A DNA stretch of 64,000 nucleotides from Embleya hyalina (GTDB lineage: Bacteria > Actinomycetota > Actinomycetes > Streptomycetales > Streptomycetaceae). Location: assembly GCF_003967355.1 (NCBI RefSeq), contig NZ_BIFH01000023.1, positions 124,001 to 188,000 on the forward strand, written 5' to 3'. Below, piece by piece: positions 8,503 to 17,489 of this stretch (position 1 is the first letter of the stretch; each line of letters starts with the position of its first letter). The notes beneath the pieces were generated by a model. The model saw nothing but the letters and a program-made list of their open reading frames with translations. It searched no databases and was not told the DNA's origin. A program made the translations under genes and the position numbers.

Positions 8503-8695
8503 GCGGATGCCTTCTCTCACGTCGATCAACACACGGGCGGGCCCGTGGACCACCGGTCCGCGAACCCGCCCGCTCCATCTCTTTCGGCAACCGAGGCAGC
8601 CGGCAGCCGGTGACCGGCAGCCGACAACCGTCGGCCGCCGGCCGCCGGCCGGGCGATCGGCGCCCGGTATCGAACGCCGACCGCCGGCCCCGCGG

Positions 8696-11437
8696 TTACT
8701 GCTGCCGCGCTCCGCGCCTACGGAACAGCACCAGCGCCCCGCCGCCCAGCGCGATCATCGCCGCCGAGACGCCGAAGACCAGTGGCAGGTTCCCGCCCAG
8801 ACCGGTCCGCGCCAGCGGCCCCGACGAACCACCGTGGTTTCCGCCCGACGTGGACGGAGCGGATGTCGTCGGCGCGCTCGTCGTCGGCGGAGGCGTGGTC
8901 GGCGGCAGCAGCTTGTTGACCGCCGTCACCTCGACTCCCGCGTCCAGGTTCTGCGCGTTCAGCACGAGCGGGCCGAGCACCGGCTTCTCCGGAGGGGCGT
9001 AGCCCAGGGGAGGGCTGATCTCCTTCCAGAAGTACGTCCCGGGCAGCACGTCGCGCTTGCAGACGCCGTCCGTTCCGGTCGTACAGGGCTCGCCGACCTT
9101 CGTGTCGGGAGTGGTTCCGTCGGACTGCAAGCCTTCGGTCCCGTTCGTCTCCCGCCACAACTCGAACTTCGCCCCGGCCAGCGCCTTGCCGTCCTGGTCG
9201 TGTTTGACCAGGCGCACCGAGCCCTCCTGTTGACGGAATCCGAAGTCGAACGTGTGGTCGTTCTCGCCCGGTCCGCCGGTGGTCAGCGCCCGTTCCGGAT
9301 AACGTCCGCCGGTCGGGACCTTGCCCTTGGAGTCCACGAAGCGGTTGTCGCCGACGCCCTCTTCGGTCGGCACCCACTGGTACAGCGGCCCGTTCGGCGC
9401 GTAGTCGGCCGGGTTGTCGATCCGGATCGTGTACTTGGTCTTCGGCTTCAGACCGCCGGTGACGTTCGAGTCGTCGAAGTAGTACTCACCACGTGCCGAC
9501 GTCTTCGTCGTTCCGACCACCTTGCCGGACTCGTCATAGAGGTTGACGGTGGCGCCGGGAACCGGACGCTGACCCGGGCTCTGGATGCCCTTGCGCTCGG
9601 GGTCGTACCAGACCCGGTTGCCGATCTGGAGCGGTGCCTGGTCGCAGAGCACCTCCAGGTCGCCCATCGAGGCGCCCTTGCCGAAGGAGGCGTTGCCCTC
9701 GGTGTTCAGGCGCAGGCCCGCGGCGGGCTGCCGCGTCCCGTCGCGCTTGGTGAACATCGTGCCGGCGCTCCACGGCGTGTCGATGGGGTCGACACCCGCG
9801 GTCGCGACGAACTCCTCGACCTTCGACAGCGCGAGGCCGGCGTAGGCGGCGTTCGGGTGGCCGCCGCCCATGGTGTTCACGTCGAAGAACCTGGTGCCCC
9901 TCGGCGTCTTGCCACAGCCGAGGTTGGTGTCCATGACGTACTTGCCCTCGGACAGGCACGCCTTGTTCAGGTCGCCGCCGGCCACCATCGCGATGGCGGT
10001 CGTCGGCTCCCCGGGCCGTGCGTACGCCGTCGTCCGGTCGGTGAACCGGTCCCGGAAGGCCAGCAACATCGAGCCGTCGGTCTCGAACGCGATGTCGGCC
10101 AACTCGGGTTCGGGGTTGGCCATCGCGCCGGCGCACGTCTGCCCGTTCTGCTGCGCCGGGAATGTGTCCGTCCACGGGAACCAGGCGGCTCCCGGGCAGG
10201 CCCCGCCGAGCGTGGCCTTGCGCGGGTAGTCCAGGGGCTGGTTCAGCACCTGCTTGCCGAAGACGCCCGTCGCCGGGTCGAAGGCCAGGACCACGGCGCG
10301 CATGTCCGAGAGCTTCCCGGTCGACTCGCCCGAGCAGACGCCGCCGACGTAACCGACGCCGTCCTGCAGTCCCAGACCGAACGGCCGCCAGTCGCCCGGA
10401 GCGGGGCAGCCCGGGTCCGGGATGGCGTACGAGTTCACCGGCGCCGTGGCGGTCGCCACAGTGGCGTCGTAGCGGTACAGCTTGCGGTTTTCGAGGTTGA
10501 CCACGAACAGGTCGCGGCCGTCGTCGGAAACCTCCAGGTCGCCCAGGCCCTCCTTGCCGGGTGCGGCGAGGAAGGCGTTGTCGCTGGTGCCCACGCCGTG
10601 TGCCGAGGTGCCGGCGTCCGGGACGGTGGTGAACAGCGACGTCTTCTTCGTGGCGACGTCGGTGACGTAGATCCCGCCGGCGCCGCCGGGGCCGTACACC
10701 GTGTCGCGCTTGGCCAGCGCCGAGCTGAACAGCCGCTTCCCGGGCTTGCTCCAACCGATGCCGTACAGGTTGCCCGTCGCGGCGTTCGTGGACAGGTCCG
10801 TCACGTTCGTGTTCGTGCCGCGCGCGTTGTACGGGAACGTCACCAATGTCCGCGCGGACGTCGGTTCGTTCGTCGCGGGCTGGCACGCGGTGGCCAGTGG
10901 CGCGTTCTTTTGGCAGTAGTCGCCGGGGCTCCACAGCCCCGTCGTGTACTCCACGTTCTTGCCGTTGCCGAGGTCGACGAACTCCTCGTTGCTGCTCAGC
11001 TCGTTCGGTCCGCCGCCCAAGCCCTTCCGCGACGCGAACGCCGGGAACAGCACACCCGGCTTCGGATTCACAACCTGAATCCGGTACTTGCCCGCGGGCG
11101 TCCGAGCCGTGCCGGGCGCCAGTGTGACCGTGCCGTTGGCGGCCGTCACCCCGGTGACCTTGGCGCCGTCGTCGTTGGTGAGCGTCACCGTGACACCGCC
11201 CATGCCCGGTTCAAGGGCGGGACTCCATACCCCGGTGGTGTCCACGGCCCGCACGACGCGGACCGTCACCGAGCCGTCGTCCGTCAGCGGATACGCCGGC
11301 GCCGCCGCCAGTGCCAAACCGCCGAACCCGACGGCGAGTGCCGCGAGGCCGCCCAGGGAGCGGCGCGCGCGTAACGCCGATCGCGATCGGCGTCCTCCCT
11401 GCGCGGTGCCGTGCGTCCGTTCACTTAAAGGTGTCAT
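8696..11437 (-). CDS. Large cell-wall-anchored surface protein, SdrD/SpaA-type, LAXTG sorting signal
   Basis: About 913 aa from the ATG at 11437 (GAGAG nearby; paired ATGs at 11449/11452 are alternatives). A basic N-terminus and hydrophobic stretch form the signal peptide. An SdrD_B-like Ig domain follows, then a long region with SMP-30/propeller-like phrases (DLEVSDDGRDLFVVNLENR). A second SdrD_B domain begins at NRVWYDPERKGIQ and a prealbumin/SpaA-like domain at VRLVKHDQDGKALAGAKFEL. A Thr/Ser/Pro spacer precedes LARTG (residues 875-879), then a membrane helix and RRRGARQQ tail. LAXTG is the preferred signal of actinobacterial class E sortases. It is predicted to be a covalently wall-linked adhesin or structural protein. 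No sortase gene lies in the window. Confidence 0.85.
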   Translation of the reverse strand: MTPLSERTHGTAQGGRRSRSALRARRSLGGLAALAVGFGGLALAAAPAYPLTDDGSVTVRVVRAVDTTGVWSPALEPGMGGVTVTLTNDDGAKVTGVTAANGTVTLAPGTARTPAGKYRIQVVNPKPGVLFPAFASRKGLGGGPNELSSNEEFVDLGNGKNVEYTTGLWSPGDYCQKNAPLATACQPATNEPTSARTLVTFPYNARGTNTNVTDLSTNAATGNLYGIGWSKPGKRLFSSALAKRDTVYGPGGAGGIYVTDVATKKTSLFTTVPDAGTSAHGVGTSDNAFLAAPGKEGLGDLEVSDDGRDLFVVNLENRKLYRYDATVATATAPVNSYAIPDPGCPAPGDWRPFGLGLQDGVGYVGGVCSGESTGKLSDMRAVVLAFDPATGVFGKQVLNQPLDYPRKATLGGACPGAAWFPWTDTFPAQQNGQTCAGAMANPEPELADIAFETDGSMLLAFRDRFTDRTTAYARPGEPTTAIAMVAGGDLNKACLSEGKYVMDTNLGCGKTPRGTRFFDVNTMGGGHPNAAYAGLALSKVEEFVATAGVDPIDTPWSAGTMFTKRDGTRQPAAGLRLNTEGNASFGKGASMGDLEVLCDQAPLQIGNRVWYDPERKGIQSPGQRPVPGATVNLYDESGKVVGTTKTSARGEYYFDDSNVTGGLKPKTKYTIRIDNPADYAPNGPLYQWVPTEEGVGDNRFVDSKGKVPTGGRYPERALTTGGPGENDHTFDFGFRQQEGSVRLVKHDQDGKALAGAKFELWRETNGTEGLQSDGTTPDTKVGEPCTTGTDGVCKRDVLPGTYFWKEISPPLGYAPPEKPVLGPLVLNAQNLDAGVEVTAVNKLLPPTTPPPTTSAPTTSAPSTSGGNHGGSSGPLARTGLGGNLPLVFGVSAAMIALGGGALVLFRRRGARQQ

Positions 11438-11708
11438 ACCCACTCTCATCATCTCGAAGGGCCCGACGTGCGATCCCCCCACGGATCGGTCGTGACCCGG
11501 CTTGTTGGCCGAAGCCTAAAGGGGATTCGGCGGGTGCATGACGGCAAGTCGAAGTTGACGTTGAACCCTTTTTCGCCACCGTCACGGGCGTGTCGCACCC
11601 AAATGAATCCGATTCGGACGGCGATGGCCAATCCGGCTTCGCGAGGTGGCCGCGCCGACGCGGCCGCCGCCCCGGCGCGGTGCGGGGGGGCAAGAGCGAT
11701 AGCATAGG
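11438..11708. other. Divergent intergenic region
   Basis: About 270 bp between the surface-protein gene (left) and the TetR gene (right). It must hold at least the leftward promoter, but no convincing -10/-35 pair was identified. Open frames across it lack ribosome-binding sites. Confidence 0.4.
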
Positions 11709-11725
11709 CGGAGAGAAAGTCTCCG
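11709..11725. promoter_or_regulatory. Candidate TetR operator (17-bp dyad)
   Basis: Perfect inverted repeat CGGAGA-N5-TCTCCG, centred 40 bp upstream of the TetR start codon. Size and position fit an autoregulatory TetR-family operator. Binding is inferred. Confidence 0.5.
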
Positions 11726-11756
11726 ATTGGCTCTCGACAGTCGAGGATGGTGCGCC

Positions 11757-12401
11757 ATGCGGGCGGACGCGGCACGCAGCAGACGACGGATCCTCGACGC
11801 GGCGCGCGACGTCTTCCTCGAACGCGGACCGGACGCTCCGCTGGACCTGATCGTGCGCCGAGCCGGGGTCGGCCCCGCCACGCTCTACCGGCGCTACCCC
11901 GATCGGGAGTCGCTGGTCCGCGACCTCACCGGGGATCTCCTGGGCCGGCTGGAGGCGGCCGCGCACGAGGCGGCGCGCGTCGACGACGACGCGTACGCGG
12001 CGCTGCGACGCTTCGTGCACGCCGCCGCCGACCTGCGGATGGGCGCGGTCATCCCGGTGCTGCTCGAAGGGCTGGTCGTGGACGCGGAGTTGGTGCGGGT
12101 ACGGACCGCGACCGTGCATGCCGTCGAGGCCCTGATCGACGCCGCCCACGCGGCGGGCACGCTGCGCCCGGACGTCGGCATGGGGGACCTGGTCCTGCTC
12201 TCGATCCGGCTCTCCCGTCCGCTGCCCGGCGGCCTGGCCCGGCTCGACGCCGACGACACCCTCCTGCACCACCACCTCGACCTGGCCTTGGACGGCCTGG
12301 GCCCGAGCCCGATCCGAACCGCCGCCGCACCGGCCCGCGCCCCGTTGTCCTTCGACGCCTTGGTGACGGCCGCCGACCGGCCGACGGCGGCCGGCCCCTG
12401 A
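11757..12401 (+). CDS. TetR-family transcriptional regulator
   Basis: 214 aa from the ATG at 11757, preceded by GAGG about 10 nt upstream. The N-terminus has the classical TetR helix-turn-helix: RILDAARDVFLERG, then IVRRAGVGPATLYRRYPDRESLV at about residues 34-56. The C-terminal ligand-binding half is all-helical and matches the SBP_bac-like TetR C-terminal type only loosely. It is divergent from the surface-protein gene, with a perfect 17-bp dyad just upstream. Autoregulation is likely. A role in controlling the surface protein or the permease remnant downstream is a guess. The ligand is unknown. Confidence 0.88.
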   Translation: MRADAARSRRRILDAARDVFLERGPDAPLDLIVRRAGVGPATLYRRYPDRESLVRDLTGDLLGRLEAAAHEAARVDDDAYAALRRFVHAAADLRMGAVIPVLLEGLVVDAELVRVRTATVHAVEALIDAAHAAGTLRPDVGMGDLVLLSIRLSRPLPGGLARLDADDTLLHHHLDLALDGLGPSPIRTAAAPARAPLSFDALVTAADRPTAAGP

Positions 12402-12547
12402 GCGTTGTCGGCGGCGCTCCCGGCAGACCTGCGACACGACCCCGGAGGCGGCTGCCCGGCGCGCGGCGGCCGGTGACCCGAACACGCCGGGACAGTACGG
12501 CGGCCGGCCATCCGACCCCGCCGCACCGTCCCGGGCGACCGGTCCGG

Positions 12548-13620
12548 TCAACCCTGCGCCACCGCCACCGGGTTCGTCCGCAACCCCTTCCAGGTCGGCG
12601 GCAGCGTCGCCGCGAAGGTCGGCGCCGCCGCCGTGCCGACCACGACCGCGTAGATCCGGATCGAGCCCATGGGCAGCCACGAATCGGTCGACGACAGACT
12701 GAACGGGACCACCGCGGCGGCCGCCGCCGCGGTGCCCAGGATCACCCCGATCAGCGTGGTCGGCGTCGCCTCGACCGCGGACATCCGCATGATCCGGCCG
12801 CGGGTCGCGCCGCTCGGGCGTTGCAGCCCGAACTCGCGGCGGCGGTTGCGCGTGGCCAGGATCAGCGAGTCGACCAGGGACAACGCGGTGTACAGGGTCG
12901 GCATGCCGATGATCGGATGGTTGACCCACGCCTGGGTCTTCGACTCCTCGGCGTGCGTTTTCGGCAGCGCGTCGCGCGAGGCCGCCCGCGGCCCCGGTTG
13001 TTCCTTGGCCCAGGCGCCCAGCGAGGCGACCAGCCGGTCGGGGTCGGTGCCCTCGGCCGCGCGGACCAGGATCTGCGCGGGCAGCCCGTCCGTGGTGTGC
13101 GGCGCGAGCAGGGACACCGGCAGCAGCATGGTGTCGTAGCCGGGCCGGCTCTCGAACAGCGCGACCACCCGGACGTCCACCGAGGCGCCGTCGCCCAGGC
13201 GCAGCCGGATCGTGTCGCCGAGCCCACGATGGATCGACCGGGCCGGCGACCTCGGCAACGCCACCGTGTCGCCGCGCAGTTCGGCCGGTGAGCCGGCGGT
13301 GGCCGTCACCCCGATGCCGGCCCGACCCGCGTCCGCGTCGCGATGTCCGCGACGGAGCCGGTGGGCGCGGCCGGCCGGTCGGCCTCGGCCGCGGCGAAGA
13401 ACATCGTGGCCTGCGGCACCGTGCGCGCGGGCCGGGCGATCCCGCTGACCCGGTAGGCGCGCGCACCGCCGTGCGCGGCGATCCGGACCCGGTCGCCGAC
13501 GCCGACCGCCGCGCGGCGCGCGAGCGTGGTGTCCGGGACCACCTCGTCCGGCCCGGTCGGCGCGGCGCCCCCGGACAGGGTGTACGGCGTCCTGCGACCG
13601 CCGCGGGACGCGGTTCCGAG
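12548..13620 (-). pseudogene. Truncated, frameshifted FtsX-family permease
   Basis: The C-terminal half of a MacB/FtsX-type ABC permease is split between two frames. One frame (about 13310 up to 13620, with no usable start) encodes the extracytoplasmic MacB-core-like part, including ARRAAVGVGDRVRIAAHGG and RVSGIARPARTV. The other (12548-13309) continues with RGDTVALPRS and the final membrane domain (TALSLVDSLILATRNRRREFG, last helix, PTWKGLRTNPVAVAQG). The join at about 13310-13325 needs a one-base shift, because the upstream frame hits TGA there. The N-terminal membrane helix and a second FtsX domain are absent, and no ATPase partner is nearby. It looks like a decayed gene, unless the frameshift is a sequencing error. 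Confidence 0.7.
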
Positions 13621-13739
13621 CCCCGCCCCTCTAGGCCGAAGTGTGTACGCCGCTTCGTCCTGCGGGAGGGCGTGCCGACGGCGGGCGCGGCCCTAGCCTC
13701 GTAGCCGTATCCGCAGGTGTCGAGTGGAGGAGGCGGACC

Positions 13740-13934
13740 GTGGCGAAGGCGCGCGGCTCGATGGTGGCCGGCCTGGTCACCGCCCTGGTGGGCGCGGGCC
13801 TGAAGGTGTTCGCCGACGATGTGCACCCGCCGGTGTTCGAACCCGGGAAGCTCGGCATGGTGCTGCTGATCCTCGGGATCGCCGAACTGCTGTACGGGTT
13901 CTATCGATTGGCCCAGGGCGACCGGAAGGCGTGA
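13740..13934 (+). CDS. Small two-helix membrane protein
   Basis: 64 aa from a GTG at 13740, preceded by GGAGGAGG at 6-nt spacing. Two hydrophobic segments (about residues 7-23 and 37-54) are joined by a short polar loop with FADDVHPPVFEPGKLG, and the tail is basic. Conserved small proteins of this kind are common in streptomycetes, but no function is known to me. Its end overlaps the convergent neighbour by 34 bp. Confidence 0.7.
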   Translation: MAKARGSMVAGLVTALVGAGLKVFADDVHPPVFEPGKLGMVLLILGIAELLYGFYRLAQGDRKA

Positions 13935-14608
13935 GCCGCCCGGGCGCGCGGCCGACGACGCTGCGCGACCAGGGCCAGGAAGCCGGCGCCGAGCACGGCC
14001 GAGCCCAGGAACACGACGAGCAGCACCCGTCGGCCCGGCTCGGTCCCGGCCGAGTGTCGCCGGCTTGCCGCGTCGGCCGGGGTCGCGCGAAGCTCGTCCA
14101 CGACGTGGCTCACGGCGGATTCCCGCACCCGGGCGGCGGCCGGTGCCACCTCGACCCGCACGTTCGCGGTGGCCTGCCGCCCGAACCGGTCGCTCACCGT
14201 GTAGCGGAAGTCGTCCCGGCCGACGAAGCCCGGTCCCGGGGTGTAGCGCAGCACGGCGTCCGTCCCGCTCGTCTCGTCGGCCTGGAAGACCAGACCGTGT
14301 TCGGGATTGGTGTGCGAGAGCACGACGAGCCCGTCGCCGGTGTCGTCGGCCAGGACCGCGACATCCACCGACTGCCCGGCGCGGGTGCCCACCACGTCGG
14401 CGAAGGCGCGCGGCCCGGGCAGCCCCGGCGGCGTGGGCGGCACGATCGGTCGGGGGCCCGGCACGGGCCGGGGATCCGCCACCGGCCGCACCCGATCGGT
14501 GGGCACGTCGGCCCGCGCACTCGCCGGCCCGAACAGCACGACACAGCAGGCGAATACCGCGGCGCCCGCACGGCGCACTCGGGTGGGGGACACGGACGCG
14601 GTGGGCAC
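13901..14608 (-). CDS. Exported protein with a cadherin/Ig-like domain and C-terminal membrane anchor
   Basis: 235 aa from a GTG at 14608 with GGAGG 5 nt upstream; an in-frame ATG at 14701 lacks such a site. The signal peptide is RVRRAGAAVFACCVVLFGPASARA. After a Pro-rich linker there is one Ig/cadherin-like beta domain (about residues 75-145) with the typical close LRYTPGPGFVGRDDFRYTVSD, seen in bacterial VCBS/Big_9-type domains. A membrane helix near residue 205 and an Arg-rich tail (QRRRPRAR) anchor it with the domain outside. Probably a surface or wall-associated module; partner unknown. Its 3' end overlaps the small membrane-protein gene. Confidence 0.7.
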   Translation of the reverse strand: MPTASVSPTRVRRAGAAVFACCVVLFGPASARADVPTDRVRPVADPRPVPGPRPIVPPTPPGLPGPRAFADVVGTRAGQSVDVAVLADDTGDGLVVLSHTNPEHGLVFQADETSGTDAVLRYTPGPGFVGRDDFRYTVSDRFGRQATANVRVEVAPAAARVRESAVSHVVDELRATPADAASRRHSAGTEPGRRVLLVVFLGSAVLGAGFLALVAQRRRPRARAAHAFRSPWANR

Positions 14609-15066
14609 GGGTACCTCCGGCACTGGCGATTCCGCCGGCCGAAGCCGGCACGATCTCGGGTCGACCGCCCCGATCCTGGGCCCCCGAGCGCCCCGCCCCA
14701 CCTCGCGGCACGCCCCGCGCCCGAAGCTTCACCCGCACGCGTGGCCCGAAAGCCGGCCGCGCAAGCCCGAATCGATCACCCGTGCCGGAAGGCCGAGGAG
14801 CACGAGCCCGCGCCCGCGCGCCGTCACGTGACGGTCGAGTGGTCGGACACGCCGGGTGAGGCATCCGGGTGACGATCCGTGACTCTCGGGGAAGTCCTTT
14901 CTAGCCTCGGGCCCGAGACACCGATCGGGGATCGAGGCCGTCGCACGCCGAGACCGTGTCCTCGGTCCTGCCGGGACTGCGCCCCCGGCAGGATCGGGGA
15001 GACGGTCCCGGTCGCGGCGCTCGGCGGCATGCGCACGACCCGGACCGCGCGGAGGAGCACACATCG
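14609..15066. other. Intergenic region without recognised gene
   Basis: About 460 bp between the divergent exported protein and a small membrane protein. Frames are open on both strands because of GC richness, but none has a ribosome-binding site with a plausible protein. No hairpin with a T-tract was seen. Confidence 0.45.
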
Positions 15067-15255
15067 ATGACCGCCCCGAGCCGAGCCCCCGGTCGCCCCG
15101 CGCCCGACCCGCTCTTCGAGCACACCCCCGATCCGCTGCGCTACACGCGGCTCGCCGCCCCGATGCGGGCGCGTCGGGGGCCGGTGCCCGCCGGCGTCGC
15201 GGCACTGGCGACCGTGGCGCTCCTGGTCTGGGCGATCCGCGCGAAGCGTCGGTAG
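15067..15255 (+). CDS. Small single-helix membrane protein
   Basis: 62 aa from the ATG at 15067, with GGAGGAG about 10 nt upstream. A polar, Pro-rich N-terminal half (RAPGRPAPDPLFEHTPDPLRYTR in part) precedes one hydrophobic helix (VPAGVAALATVALLVWAI) and a basic end (RAKRR), suggesting a tail-anchored topology. No homologue is recognised. It is supported mainly by the ribosome-binding site and the membrane pattern. Confidence 0.5.
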   Translation: MTAPSRAPGRPAPDPLFEHTPDPLRYTRLAAPMRARRGPVPAGVAALATVALLVWAIRAKRR

Positions 15256-15271
15256 GGCGACCGGGCCGGGC

Positions 15272-16045
15272 TCACCGGGTCGCCGCGTCCTTCGCCCACG
15301 TGCGCAACAGCCGCCGGGTCGCCTCGTTCGCGCCGGGCCCGTACCTGGCGGGCGCCGTCGCGGCGATCGCGACCCGGACGTCCGCCTCGGCGAGTCCCGC
15401 GCCTCGGGCGTACTCGGCGGGCAGCGCGGTGTCCAGTGCCTGGACCACCCTCGGCTCGGCGACGTGCGCGAGGATCAATCCGGCCAGGTCCTCGCCCGGC
15501 AGCCCGTAGCCCGCGTGCGACCAGTCGAGCAGCACCACGTCCTCGTCCCGCGCGATCAGGTTGCCCGGCCGCAGATCGAGGTGGCACAGCAGGTACGGGA
15601 GTTCGGCGACCCGGGTCGCCAGTGGCCCGACGGGGGGCGGACGTTCGAACAACCAGGACGGCCCGAGCGGTCCGGTCGCCGCCTGCGCGGCGCCGAGGCG
15701 GTGGGCGAAGTCGGCCCATCGGGCGGGGTCCCATTCGGTCCCGGCCACGCCCCGGACGTAGTCCAGCCACAGTGCCACCGACCCGTCGCCCCGCCGATCC
15801 ACCCGCAGCGTCCGGGGCGCGGTCAACCCGTGCGCGGCGTAGACGCCGGCCGCCAGACCGCTCTCGTACGCCTCGATCTCCCGGGCCCAGTAGCGCGGAT
15901 TGGCCGCCGCCGTACCGTCGGGCGTGGCCAGCTTGAGCACCGCCTCGGCGTCGCTGCCGAGCACGTGCCAGATGTCGGAACGGGGGGACAGCGGGGTGGC
16001 GTCCAGTGGCGAGCCAAGCTCGGGCGGGACGGATTCGATGCGCAC
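15272..16045 (-). CDS. Aminoglycoside-phosphotransferase-family kinase (APH fold)
   Basis: 257 aa from a GTG at 16045. The Brenner motif HLDLRPGN contains the catalytic Asp157 and metal-binding Asn, and VVLLDWSHAGYGLPGEDLA supplies the second metal-binding Asp. The N-lobe has VLKLATPDG with the ATP-binding Lys. These are the hallmarks of APH/ChoK-fold small-molecule kinases. The substrate cannot be told; many actinomycete members are not antibiotic-resistance enzymes. It is downstream of, and in the same direction as, the small membrane-protein gene (73-bp gap). No strong ribosome-binding site is visible, so the exact start is uncertain. Confidence 0.8.
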   Translation of the reverse strand: MRIESVPPELGSPLDATPLSPRSDIWHVLGSDAEAVLKLATPDGTAAANPRYWAREIEAYESGLAAGVYAAHGLTAPRTLRVDRRGDGSVALWLDYVRGVAGTEWDPARWADFAHRLGAAQAATGPLGPSWLFERPPPVGPLATRVAELPYLLCHLDLRPGNLIARDEDVVLLDWSHAGYGLPGEDLAGLILAHVAEPRVVQALDTALPAEYARGAGLAEADVRVAIAATAPARYGPGANEATRRLLRTWAKDAATR

Positions 16046-16118
16046 CGGCGGCGGTGCGGCGGACTCGGTCAGGGTCGACTCCGGGGCGGGGTGTACCGGT
16101 CGATGGCGGACCGGGACG

Positions 16119-16451
16119 TCAGCGGAAGGCCGGGGCGCGGGGCGGTCGTCGGCGCCCGATGTGGTGGCGGTAGCCGAGTACCGACTTGCTTCGGCGGGCG
16201 TGCCTGCCGCGTCCCGAGCGCACCGTGTGGTGGTCGGTCGGCCGGCGCTCGCCCGACCGCCCGAGCGGCGCCGGGACCGGGAGCGGGATGGGCGCGGCGG
16301 CGCCGGGTTCGATCGCGGGTCGTGCGGTCGACGGCGGACGCGGCGGTGCGGGCGAGGTCAGCGGCCCGAGCAGGCGGTCCTCGAGCCAGGCGAGTCCGGG
16401 TATCAACAGGAACATCACGATCGGTGCGAGCAGAGCTAGGACCAAGTACAT
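16119..16451 (-). CDS. Small membrane protein with basic Pro/Arg-rich tail
   Basis: 110 aa from the ATG at 16451, with AGGCGG 5-6 nt upstream. An N-terminal helix (MYLVLALLAPIVMFLLIPGL) is followed by a Pro-rich linker and a strongly basic tail. The C-terminal two thirds is low-complexity, so the true extent is uncertain. It may be co-transcribed with the APH-fold kinase gene. No function known. Confidence 0.5.
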   Translation of the reverse strand: MYLVLALLAPIVMFLLIPGLAWLEDRLLGPLTSPAPPRPPSTARPAIEPGAAAPIPLPVPAPLGRSGERRPTDHHTVRSGRGRHARRSKSVLGYRHHIGRRRPPRAPAFR

Positions 16452-16715
16452 GAGTGCCGCCTGGGGTGAGCTCGTCCGGGCCGTAGTAGGCCCCTAGCCG
16501 GTGGCGAACGGCGCAAACGTGACGGTTAGGCAACGAAGGCCGATTTCCCGCGTCTGCCGACGATCGATTTCAATCGGTATCTGCGCTATGTGGGTGACCG
16601 GTCGGCACAGCGCGATCATGCGGCGGAGGCGCCCGCGATCACACGATGGACGCGCCCGCGACCACCCGCCGCGAATTCCTCGACGCCGCGTCGCCGCGCC
16701 TGACAGCCTGACCGC

Positions 16716-17396
16716 ATGGCGAACGACGGCACGACGCTCGACTGCGACGCGATCCTGTTCGATCTCGACGGTGTGCTGGTGGACTCCCACCCCCTGATCG
16801 AACGCATCCTGCGGGCCTGGGCCGCCGACCGCGGCGTCGATCCGGACGTCGCGGTCGCCGCCTCGTACGGCCGCCGGGACATCGACCTCGTGCGCGTGGT
16901 CGCCCCCACGCTGGACGCGGAGGTCGAGGCCGCGTGGATCGTCGAACGTGAGGAACGCGACTTCACCGGCGTCGTGCCGATCCCCGGCGCGGCCGGCCTG
17001 CTCGCCGCGCTGTCCTCGGCACGCTGGGCGATCGTCACCTCCGGCACCCGCCGGGTCGCGCGGGGGCGCCTGCGTGCGGCGGAGCTGCCGGAACCGGTGT
17101 ACATGATCACGGCGGAGGACGTCATCGAGGGCAAACCGGCCCCCGAGGGCTACCTGCGCGCGGCCGAGTTGCTGGGCGTGGCGCCGAACCGCTGCCTGGT
17201 CGTCGAGGACGCGGAGAGCGGAGTACGCGCCGCCGAGGCGGCCGGGATGCGCTGCCTGGGCATCGGCACGGCGTTGGCCGACGGGGGGATCGGCGCCGCG
17301 CTCGACGCCTGGGCCACGGATCTGCGATCGATCGATCCCGAACAGGTCACGGCCGAGCACGTCCGGCTTAACATCCACCCGAATGGGTCAAACTAG
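16716..17396 (+). CDS. HAD-superfamily sugar-phosphatase-like hydrolase
   Basis: 226 aa from the ATG at 16716. All HAD motifs are present: DLDGVLVDS with nucleophile Asp16 and acid Asp18, a TSGT motif II, GKPAPEGY with the motif III Lys, and VVEDAESGVRAAEAAG as motif IV. The small C1 cap after motif I and the ESGV/PAPEGY phrases place it near beta-phosphoglucomutase/glycerol-3-phosphatase-like enzymes that dephosphorylate small sugar phosphates. No ribosome-binding site is obvious. It stands alone, and its substrate is unknown. Confidence 0.88.
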   Translation: MANDGTTLDCDAILFDLDGVLVDSHPLIERILRAWAADRGVDPDVAVAASYGRRDIDLVRVVAPTLDAEVEAAWIVEREERDFTGVVPIPGAAGLLAALSSARWAIVTSGTRRVARGRLRAAELPEPVYMITAEDVIEGKPAPEGYLRAAELLGVAPNRCLVVEDAESGVRAAEAAGMRCLGIGTALADGGIGAALDAWATDLRSIDPEQVTAEHVRLNIHPNGSN

Positions 17397-17400
17397 GGAC

Positions 17401-17427
17401 GCAACCTCTCGGGCCCCAACAGCGTCT
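17401..17427 (+). promoter_or_regulatory. Possible sigma-E-type (envelope stress) promoter
   Basis: GCAACC at 17401 and CGTCT at 17423-17427 are separated by about 17 nt. They resemble the streptomycete SigE consensus (GGAAC, 16-17 nt, CGTCT) with one mismatch in the -35 box. It lies about 60 bp upstream of an L,D-transpeptidase gene, a fitting envelope-stress target. Confidence 0.4.
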
Positions 17428-17489
17428 ACAAGGGTGCACGACTCGGGGAACACCACATTTTGGTTAGGGTCGGGAGAGGCCACCACTCG

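Noticed and set aside
8252-11374. 1040-aa plus-strand open frame
   Set aside because: Antisense to the LAXTG surface protein, which has a signal peptide, domains and sorting signal.
15272-16045. Aminoglycoside resistance gene
   Set aside because: The APH fold is certain, but many actinomycete members act on other small molecules; resistance cannot be claimed from motifs.
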